NCBI GenBank assembly: GCA_947174955.1
Contig: CAMWKX010000096.1
Coordinates: 1 to 5,583, forward strand
DNA from: an uncultured Clostridia bacterium
GTDB taxonomy: Bacteria > Bacillota > Clostridia > Christensenellales > Borkfalkiaceae
Direction of reading: 5' to 3'
Length of the DNA: 5,583 nucleotides
Under the pieces are notes generated by a model. That model ran no database searches and was not told the DNA's origin. It saw only the letters and a program-made list of their open reading frames with translations. The position numbers were made by a program, and so were the translations under genes. Positions 1 through 4,987 of the stretch are shown here, in pieces. The stretch's first letter is position 1. Every line of letters starts with the position of its first letter.

Positions 1-68
1 ACGGCATCAACAATATGAAGCTTTTATTCGAAGGCGACACGAGATTTTTAAGACAGTTCAAGGGTTGA
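1..68 (+). CDS. pheS: Phenylalanyl-tRNA synthetase alpha subunit, C-terminal end (partial)
   Basis: Only the last 21 codons and the TGA stop (66-68) are present; the 5' part lies outside the window. The readable tail is GINNMKLLFEGDTRFLRQFKG. It matches the usual C-terminus of bacterial PheS, which ends in a G-I-(N/D)-(N/D)-(I/M)-(R/K)-LL-(Y/F)-E-x-D-x-RFL-x-QF pattern. PheS carries the class II catalytic core of the alpha2-beta2 enzyme that charges tRNA-Phe in the cytoplasm. The complete pheT starts 11 bases after the stop, the standard pheST operon order, and this supports the call despite the short fragment. The operon promoter and any T-box leader would lie upstream, out of view. Confidence 0.93.
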   Translation, partial: GINNMKLLFEGDTRFLRQFKG

Positions 69-74
69 GGTGAG
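67..74 (+). promoter_or_regulatory. Ribosome binding site of pheT
   Basis: GAGGTGAG is complementary to the 3' end of 16S rRNA (anti-Shine-Dalgarno CACCTC) and lies about 6 bases before the pheT ATG at 80. It overlaps the pheS stop codon TGA (66-68), so termination of pheS and initiation of pheT are probably coupled, which would suit equal production of the two subunits. Confidence 0.8.
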
Positions 75-79
75 AGATT

Positions 80-2491
80 ATGTTACTTCCTTTAAGTTGG
101 TTGAAAGATTACGTAGATATTGACGTTACTCCGCAGGAGTTACAGACAAAACTGTTCGGTTGCGGTTTCGAAGTTGAAGAACTTACGGAGGTCGGCAAGG
201 ATATTACCGGCGTCGTCGTAGGCGAAGTTATCGAATGCGAGGCGATTGCGGGCACGCACCTGCACGTGTGCAAGGTTGACTGCGGCGAGCACGGCGTAAA
301 GCAAATTTGCTGCGGCGCGAACAATGTTGCGTTAGGCATTAAAGCGCCCGTCGCTATGGTAGGCGCGACCGTTTACGCGACCGCGAAAGACCACGTTACT
401 ATAGAAGGCGTGATGACGATTAAGAAGGGCAAGCTGCGCGGCATAGAGTCCGAGGGTATGCTCTGCTCGGGCGTGGAAATAGGCGTCAACGGCGATATGT
501 TCGACGGCGGCGATTACTGCGGACTTTTGCTTTTGCCTCACGAATTTGAAAACGGCGCGGACGTAAAACCGCTCCTCGGTCTTGACGATTACATTTTCGA
601 TATCGGCGTTACGGCTAACCGCCCCGATTGCCAGAGCATCGTGGGAATGGCGCGCGAGGTTGCCGCCGTTCTGGGCAAAAAATTCAAGGAACCAGACTGC
701 AAATATACGGCAAAAGAAAAGGGCGAAAAGGTGACCGTAAACGTCGTTGCCCCCGACATATGCCCCAGATACATTGCTCACTACGTCAAAGACGTGCACC
801 CCGCTCCCTCCCCTTTATGGCTGAGAAAACGCCTCGCGCTGTGCGGTCTGCGATCCATTAACAATCTTGTGGATATCACCAATTTCATTCTTTTGGAAAT
901 GGGTCAGCCTATGCACGCTTTCGATTGCGCGAAGCTCGAAGGGCGTGAAATCGTCGTGCGCAGAGCAAAGCCCGGCGAAGAAATTGTTACGCTCGACGGC
1001 AAGAGTTTCAAGCTCACGCCCGACAACCTCGTTATCTGCGACGGCAACAAGCCTTGTGCCTTAGCGGGCGTTATGGGCGGCGAAAATTCCGAAATCACCG
1101 ACGACACCCGAGAGCTTTTATTCGAAAGCGCAAAGTTTGCGCGCGACAGTATAAGAAAGACTTCGCGTGCGCTCGGACAGCACTCGGACAGCTCGGCGCT
1201 GTTCGAAAAGGGCGTCAACGAGTACACGACCGAAAAGGCTATGGCGAGGGCGTTGCACCTTATTGAGGAGCTGGGTTGCGGCACGGTTACGAACGTACAC
1301 GTCGACGTTAAGACCGAGTACTCGCACGACGGCAAAAAGGAAATGACGATAAGTCTTGCGAAAATCAACGCGCTTTTGGGCATTGAAATTCCCGAGAAGA
1401 ACGCGGTTAAAATTTTAAAGGCTCTGAATTTTAAAGTTGAGCAGAACGGCGACGAACTTAAATTGACCGTACCACCCTACCGCGAGGACATCGACGGCTA
1501 TGCGGACATTGCCGAAGAACTTATCCGCGAGTACGGCTACGAGCACGTTAACGGCACGTTTATGCCGTCGGCGCTGATTACCAACGGCGGCTACAACGAC
1601 GAACAGAAAGCGGAGAACGCTTTAAAAGACACGCTTGTGTCGCTTGGGCTGTACGAGATTTCCACCTACTCCTTCTATTCGGAAAAGGACCTGGATATGC
1701 TCCACTTCCCCGCGGACGCGCCCGAGCGTAAGTTCATCAAGATTAAAAACCCCATCGGCGAAGATTTGTCGGTTATGCGCACCACGCTTGCGCCGTCGAT
1801 GGTCAACGTTATCGTGCGCAACTTGCGCCGCGGCAATACCGAAGGAAAGCTTTTCGAGCTTGCCAAGAAATTCATACCCCGCGAATTGCCTTTAAAGGGT
1901 TTACCCGAGGAGCGCGAAACGCTGTGCATAGGCACGTTCGGCGGCGGCACGTTCTTCGATATCAAGGGCATTTTGGAAGATATTGCCGACAGCCTCAATA
2001 TCAAATTCGATTACGCGCCGTCCACGCGCCCCTACCTGCACCCCGGTGTGTGTGCCGAAGTGAGCTGCGACGGCGAGGTTATAGGTCACGTCGGCAGGCT
2101 CGACCCCACGATTTGCGAAGAACTTGCTATGGAAAAGAAGGCGTTTATCGCCGAGCTCGATTACGAGGTTTTAAAAACGCTTGCCAAGCCGTTTAAGTAC
2201 GTGCCCCTTTCCAAGCACCCCGAGGCAGTGCGCGATCTGGCGCTTGTGGTTGATTTGAACGTTACCTGCGCCGAAGTGGAAAACTGCATCTATTCGGCGT
2301 GCAAGTACGTGACGGGCGTAAAAATGTTCGACATTTATATCGGCAAGCAGGTCGGCGAGGGCAAAAAGAGTATGGCGTTCACCGTCACCTTTACCCCCAA
2401 GGACGAGGCGTTCACTCCCGAAAAAATCGACTCCTACGTCAAAAAGATTCTGGGTAATTTAAAACACAAATTAAACGTTAAATTGAGGTAA
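80..2491 (+). CDS. pheT: Phenylalanyl-tRNA synthetase beta subunit
   Basis: Cytoplasmic beta subunit of the alpha2-beta2 phenylalanyl-tRNA synthetase; it binds tRNA-Phe and hydrolyses mischarged Tyr-tRNA-Phe. The 803 aa length is normal for the bacterial long form (about 800). Visible domains in order: N-terminal region plus tRNA-binding OB fold (about 39-155); B3/B4 editing domain (about 210-385) with GLRSINNLVDITNF at 256-269, GQPMHAFD at 275-282 and the E349 / S369-D-S-S region; B5 domain (about 421-490) with PPYREDI at 465-471 and acidic residues D470, D476, E479 and E480 at the spacing of the metal-binding set known in this family; catalytic-like core (about 495-695) with NPIGEDLSVMRTTL and HPGVCAEV; C-terminal ferredoxin-like anticodon-binding domain (about 710-803) with KHPEAVRDLALVVD and GEGKKSMAFTVTF. 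The ATG at 80 has a strong Shine-Dalgarno and gives the expected MLLPLSWLKDYV start. Known editing-pocket positions Thr354 and Ala356 of E. coli appear as S369 and S371. Confidence 0.98.
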   Translation: MLLPLSWLKDYVDIDVTPQELQTKLFGCGFEVEELTEVGKDITGVVVGEVIECEAIAGTHLHVCKVDCGEHGVKQICCGANNVALGIKAPVAMVGATVYATAKDHVTIEGVMTIKKGKLRGIESEGMLCSGVEIGVNGDMFDGGDYCGLLLLPHEFENGADVKPLLGLDDYIFDIGVTANRPDCQSIVGMAREVAAVLGKKFKEPDCKYTAKEKGEKVTVNVVAPDICPRYIAHYVKDVHPAPSPLWLRKRLALCGLRSINNLVDITNFILLEMGQPMHAFDCAKLEGREIVVRRAKPGEEIVTLDGKSFKLTPDNLVICDGNKPCALAGVMGGENSEITDDTRELLFESAKFARDSIRKTSRALGQHSDSSALFEKGVNEYTTEKAMARALHLIEELGCGTVTNVHVDVKTEYSHDGKKEMTISLAKINALLGIEIPEKNAVKILKALNFKVEQNGDELKLTVPPYREDIDGYADIAEELIREYGYEHVNGTFMPSALITNGGYNDEQKAENALKDTLVSLGLYEISTYSFYSEKDLDMLHFPADAPERKFIKIKNPIGEDLSVMRTTLAPSMVNVIVRNLRRGNTEGKLFELAKKFIPRELPLKGLPEERETLCIGTFGGGTFFDIKGILEDIADSLNIKFDYAPSTRPYLHPGVCAEVSCDGEVIGHVGRLDPTICEELAMEKKAFIAELDYEVLKTLAKPFKYVPLSKHPEAVRDLALVVDLNVTCAEVENCIYSACKYVTGVKMFDIYIGKQVGEGKKSMAFTVTFTPKDEAFTPEKIDSYVKKILGNLKHKLNVKLR
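2485..2489 (+). promoter_or_regulatory. Ribosome binding site of the four-helix membrane protein gene
   Basis: GAGGT overlaps the last codons and stop of pheT (AGG TAA, 2486-2491) and sits 5 bases before the ATG at 2495. With only three bases between the genes, translation of the membrane protein is probably coupled to pheT. Confidence 0.65.
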
Positions 2492-2494
2492 AAA

Positions 2495-3043
2495 ATGGAT
2501 AAAAAGACGGTAAAAACATTTGTAAACATAATTGTCGGAATAGCTTTGCTGACAATTCTTTATTCGTTCTGTACGTTAATATTCAATGCAATAACAGCGC
2601 GCGACGCGATTATTATAGACCCGGGTACACTCGGCGACTACGTTACGGATATAGTAAACCTCGCTACGTGGATGATGGTTGCGTTAATATGCCTGCTGGT
2701 ACCCACACTCGTTTGCTACGGTTTCTCTTTGTTTGGCAAAAACAAAATTATGACTATAGTATCAGCGGTTATGAGCTTATTTGTCGTTGTAACGGCGCTT
2801 GCCTTTTTCTTTGTGTTGCGTGAAAACGCATTCACTGGCACAACCGCCTATACAATTGCAACCGCTGCTTTCCCCGAATTTATCGAACTGATTGCCGCAG
2901 GCACGTTAATTTGCGCATTCTTTACCTACGAAAGCGTTTTAATTATTATAGATTATATAAAAACAAAATCACATAGCGTTGCGGCAAGTTCCGAACAAAC
3001 GGAAGTCACCACCGAGGAGGTAGATAAAAATGAAGAAAATTAA
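2495..3043 (+). CDS. Hypothetical four-helix membrane protein downstream of pheT
   Basis: I do not recognise this 182-aa protein. It has a short lysine-rich N-terminus (MDKKTVK) and four hydrophobic segments, at about residues 9-34, 51-80, 85-108 and 128-153. A hydrophilic tail (156-182) follows, rich in Glu, Ser and Thr and ending in an acidic stretch. By the positive-inside rule both ends should be cytoplasmic, with short external loops around 35-50 and 109-127. No catalytic motif, metal ligands or transporter signature is visible. The start codon has a GAGGT site 5 bases upstream and lies three bases after pheT. The gene end overlaps the next gene by 14 bases, so the two are almost certainly translated together and may form a membrane complex (inference). 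One sampled 60-base stretch (2761-2820) has 27 G/C, lower than in pheT. Coding status is supported by length, spacing and coherent hydrophobicity. Confidence 0.8.
   Translation: MDKKTVKTFVNIIVGIALLTILYSFCTLIFNAITARDAIIIDPGTLGDYVTDIVNLATWMMVALICLLVPTLVCYGFSLFGKNKIMTIVSAVMSLFVVVTALAFFFVLRENAFTGTTAYTIATAAFPEFIELIAAGTLICAFFTYESVLIIIDYIKTKSHSVAASSEQTEVTTEEVDKNEEN
3014..3021 (+). promoter_or_regulatory. Strong ribosome binding site inside the upstream coding region
   Basis: GAGGAGGT is a near-perfect Shine-Dalgarno, 8 bases before the ATG at 3030. It lies wholly inside the end of the membrane-protein gene, where it encodes the Glu-Glu-Val of the acidic tail. It fixes the start of the lipoprotein gene and shows that the 14-base overlap is real. 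Confidence 0.85.
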
Positions 3044-3533
3044 AATATTTTTTGCAGTTATATTGAGTGCGCTTTGTCTTTTAATACCTTTTGCGGGTTG
3101 CAGTGCTACGAGCAATTACAAAGTCGATTTAGATTATAAACTTCACTACAACAGTACTAAAATATTAGACTGCACTTTAAAAATTGCTTTACCTCACGCA
3201 CCGGCTTATTCCTCTTATGAAATTACCTACACTTTAAACGTTTATGAAAGCGGTTTGATAATAGCAAAGGAAAAAATGACTAAAGATTTCAGTATCTATG
3301 GAAAAGGTAGCACTGCAGAAATTGAATTTTCAAAGTTTATCGGTAAAGTTAATGATGAATCAAAAATCAAAGCAAAGATAACGAATATAACAATCAAGGA
3401 AATAAAAGAAAGCAATAAAAAAGATTATACTCCTTATGCCATAGGGTTCGGTGTAACAGGTGGCGTTTTACTTATCGGGGTAATCGTTGTGTTTGTGCTC
3501 GATAAAAAAGGTATTTTAATCAAGCGTAAATAA
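3030..3533 (+). CDS. Hypothetical lipoprotein with C-terminal membrane anchor
   Basis: This 167-aa protein is not recognised. It begins with a typical export signal: MKKIK, a hydrophobic core at about 6-20, then PFAGC with a candidate lipidated Cys at residue 24. Phe at the -3 position is less usual than Leu, so a plain signal peptide or anchor is possible. Residues 25-134 are hydrophilic and probably external, with alternating polar and hydrophobic residues (for example YEITYTLNVYES at 63-74) suggesting a beta-sandwich fold. A second hydrophobic segment at about 135-158 is followed by a Lys/Arg-rich tail (KRK end), fitting a stop-transfer anchor with a cytoplasmic C-terminus. The protein may thus be tethered to the membrane at both ends. 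The gene is very AT-rich (14 G/C in 60 at 3361-3420) compared with pheT. It is the last gene of the pheST unit, directly before the terminator. A job with the overlapping four-helix protein is inferred from the arrangement only. Confidence 0.8.
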   Translation: MKKIKIFFAVILSALCLLIPFAGCSATSNYKVDLDYKLHYNSTKILDCTLKIALPHAPAYSSYEITYTLNVYESGLIIAKEKMTKDFSIYGKGSTAEIEFSKFIGKVNDESKIKAKITNITIKEIKESNKKDYTPYAIGFGVTGGVLLIGVIVVFVLDKKGILIKRK

Positions 3534-3545
3534 GTTTAAAAATTT

Positions 3546-3584
3546 AAGCCGCCGCGGCGAATTATCGCCGCGGCGGCTTTTTTT
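3546..3584. terminator. Bidirectional intrinsic terminator between convergent genes
   Basis: A perfect 15-bp hairpin pairs 3546-3560 with 3565-3579 around the loop ATTA (3561-3564); the stem core is GCCGCCGCGGCGA and its complement. On the + strand it runs into seven T (3578-3584). On the minus strand it runs into TTAAATTTTT (complement of 3538-3547). It ends the pheST-membrane-gene transcript 12 bases after the lipoprotein stop, and also the yunB transcript. The + strand T-tract overlaps the yunB stop codon (3583-3585). Confidence 0.93.
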
Positions 3585-4296
3585 ATTTCTTAGGCACAAG
3601 CGCTCCCCCCTCTCCCGCCAAAGAAGCTTGCAGGTACGTGTCGGGTATTTTGCCCGCTATAACGCTTTCACATATGAGCACCTCTATTGTTGACGCCAAA
3701 TCGGAGGTTTTGTCGGGCAGTATTATCGAAATGGACGAAACTATTTCAAGGTACAGCGAGTGCTTGGTCTGGTTTATTCCCGCGTCCGTGAACCTGGAAA
3801 CGAAGCGGCACTCTACGTTGGATATGGGGATTATCTTTATATTTATCTTGTGTCCGAAACCCGCGAGCGTTTCAATTCCCGTCAGCGCACCTATCGGCAC
3901 CTGTATGCCCGCTTCGCTCATCCTTGTCAGATTTTCCTGCGAGAGGTACGCCGTATCCCTCGCTATTTTGTTTATTTTCAGGCTGTCGGTCGTTATCGTA
4001 GAAACATTGCCCGCCTCGTCGTAAGTTATGTGTATTAAATCCTCGTACCTTAAACTGTCGTTGAGCGTATAATATATGGCGTCGTTTACCGCAACCGTGG
4101 TTATCGAGCGTATCGTCGCCTCGCTGATGCTTATCAGAATCTTGGTTATATTGCGCTGAAAAAAAGTGAGAACACCGATTAACAGCAATGAGATAATTGC
4201 GAGAATTATTTTCAGTCTTTTATGCTTGCGCCGCGTTCTCATTACGTAATAATGTATGTAATCGGCGGCGCGATAATGCCGCAATTTAATTGCCAT
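3583..4296 (-). CDS. yunB: Sporulation protein YunB family
   Basis: 237 aa from the first ATG, 219 aa from the alternative Met19 (ATG at 4240-4242). It resembles Bacillus subtilis YunB, a sporulation protein made in the mother cell under sigma-E and of unknown biochemical role. There is a basic N-terminus (RTRRKHKR), a single membrane segment at about 29-46, then an external domain. Family-like stretches include ISEATIRSI...AVNDAI (57-74), ITYDEAGNVSTI (90-101), VPIGALTG (133-140), AGINQTKHSLYLEI (172-185) and ESVIAGKIPDTY (210-221). The last 16 or so residues are low in complexity and poorly family-like. The start is uncertain. A TGA two codons upstream bars a longer frame, and neither ATG has a Shine-Dalgarno, but a sigma-E-like promoter lies just before Met19, and most YunB proteins have a short basic N-terminus before the helix, both favouring the shorter form. 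Transcribed convergently to the pheT unit and divergently from pfs. Confidence 0.93.
   Translation of the reverse strand: MAIKLRHYRAADYIHYYVMRTRRKHKRLKIILAIISLLLIGVLTFFQRNITKILISISEATIRSITTVAVNDAIYYTLNDSLRYEDLIHITYDEAGNVSTITTDSLKINKIARDTAYLSQENLTRMSEAGIQVPIGALTGIETLAGFGHKINIKIIPISNVECRFVSRFTDAGINQTKHSLYLEIVSSISIILPDKTSDLASTIEVLICESVIAGKIPDTYLQASLAGEGGALVPKK
4251..4279 (-). promoter_or_regulatory. Candidate sigma-E-type sporulation promoter for yunB
   Basis: Read on the minus strand, GCATTAT (4279-4273) is followed by a 14-base spacer and CATACATT (4258-4251). The latter fits the Bacillus sigma-E -10 consensus CATACAHT at every position; the -35 fits KMATATT at five of seven. The spacing is the usual 14 bases. 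The predicted start of transcription is near 4244, two or so bases before the Met19 codon of the yunB frame. B. subtilis yunB is known to be sigma-E dependent, which adds weight. If translation instead began at 4296, this promoter would be inside the gene. Confidence 0.55.
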
Positions 4297-4318
4297 TCGT
4301 CATAAATAATGGTATAAT
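4290..4318 (+). promoter_or_regulatory. Housekeeping (sigma-A) promoter of the pfs-luxS-ung operon
   Basis: TTGCCA (4290-4295, five of six bases of TTGACA), a 17-base spacer, and TATAAT (4313-4318, perfect), with an extended -10 TG at 4310-4311. With the hexamer ending at -7, +1 falls on 4325, the A of the pfs ATG, so the mRNA should have no 5' leader. The -35 overlaps the first ATG of the yunB frame on the other strand (4294-4296). Confidence 0.85.
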
Positions 4319-4324
4319 TTAACT

Positions 4325-4987
4325 ATGACAGTATTTGTAATTGCAATGAAAAGCGAGGCTGACCCTATTCTTTACGCGATGAGCGAAAAAACCGAGCGCA
4401 ACGCACACGGACGAAAGGTAGTTCTCGGCAAAATCGACGGGCGCGACGTCGGCGTTGTTATATGCGGCGTAGGCAAGGTCAACGCGGCGGCGGGAACGCA
4501 GTACGCCATCGACTGCCTCAATGCCGACAAAATAATCAATATCGGCGTTGCGGGCGGTCTTAACGGCGGTACGGAAGTCGGGAAAATTTACTGCATTTCC
4601 GAAGCCGTGCAGTACGATTTCGATCTCGTTCAGCTCAACAAGACACCCATCGGCACGCTGAACGAATACTCGGAGCCCTATTTAAAGCTTGCCGTTTGCC
4701 CCCTTTACCCCGAAAAGCGGCTGGCGACGGGCGACAGATTTAACGACGATAAGCGCGACTATAATCTTTTAACCGACGTTTTAAAAGCCGATATCCGCGA
4801 TATGGAGGGCGGCGCAATAGCGCACGTCTGCGAGCACGCGGACGTACCCTTCTACTCCTTCAAAGCCATATCCGACGTGGCGGGCGCGGGCAGTACCACG
4901 GCGCAGTTCGCACTCAATTTGGCATTGTGCGCAAAGAATTTAGGCGAGAATATAGAGGCGATTTTCAAGGCGGTCGACAATGGATAA
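4325..4987 (+). CDS. mtnN: 5'-methylthioadenosine/S-adenosylhomocysteine nucleosidase family protein
   Basis: Also called Pfs or MTAN. This cytoplasmic enzyme splits S-adenosylhomocysteine to S-ribosylhomocysteine and adenine, and usually methylthioadenosine too. The 220 aa are slightly shorter than E. coli MTAN (232). N-terminal strand VFVIAMKSEAD carries E11, matching catalytic Glu12 of E. coli. GVGKVNAA (48-55) and INIGVAGGLN (71-80) form the phosphorylase-like nucleoside pocket; RDMEGGAIAHVC (158-169) holds E161 (Glu174 of E. coli) and ISDVAG (182-187) holds D184 (Asp197). All three catalytic residues are therefore present. The middle part (about 93-135, QYDFDLVQLNKTPIGTLNEY) is shortened and lacks the HD of the E. 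coli YHDAD motif, marking a divergent subfamily. The ATG at 4325 is needed to keep the first beta strand, and a TAA at 4307-4309 blocks a longer frame. There is no Shine-Dalgarno; initiation appears leaderless. The gene overlaps luxS by 8 bases, which strongly supports the SAH-recycling role. Confidence 0.92.
   Translation: MTVFVIAMKSEADPILYAMSEKTERNAHGRKVVLGKIDGRDVGVVICGVGKVNAAAGTQYAIDCLNADKIINIGVAGGLNGGTEVGKIYCISEAVQYDFDLVQLNKTPIGTLNEYSEPYLKLAVCPLYPEKRLATGDRFNDDKRDYNLLTDVLKADIRDMEGGAIAHVCEHADVPFYSFKAISDVAGAGSTTAQFALNLALCAKNLGENIEAIFKAVDNG
4967..4974 (+). promoter_or_regulatory. Ribosome binding site of luxS
   Basis: AAGGCGGT differs from AAGGAGGT at one base and ends 5 bases before the luxS ATG at 4980. 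It lies inside the 3' end of the nucleosidase gene and supports the start within the 8-base overlap. Confidence 0.6.

Noticed and set aside
332..799. 155-codon open frame on the minus strand inside pheT
   Set aside because: Antisense shadow of the tRNA-binding and B3 region of pheT, with no recognisable domain or start signal.
904..1383. 159-codon open frame on the minus strand inside pheT
   Set aside because: It lies fully opposite a well-supported pheT. It has no ribosome binding site of note, and its composition (many Ser, Pro and Arg) is typical of the reverse frame of a GC-rich gene.
2935..2965. AT-rich TATATAA-like stretch as an internal promoter for the lipoprotein gene
   Set aside because: No matching -35 at 16-18 bases is visible, and the stretch encodes the fourth membrane helix and its end. 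AT-rich coding sequence explains it.
3534..3590. Repeat or small RNA based on the strong palindrome
   Set aside because: The stem, loop and flanking T-tracts between convergent stops are fully explained as a bidirectional terminator. No second copy is seen in the window.
3638..4024. 128-codon open frame on the + strand opposite yunB
   Set aside because: It is antisense to the conserved YunB domain, follows the bidirectional terminator with no promoter or Shine-Dalgarno, and resembles no family I know.
4297..4324. Shine-Dalgarno for pfs or for the long yunB start
   Set aside because: Checked on both strands: no run resembling GGAGG or AGGAG is present within 20 bases of either ATG, so no ribosome binding site was annotated.
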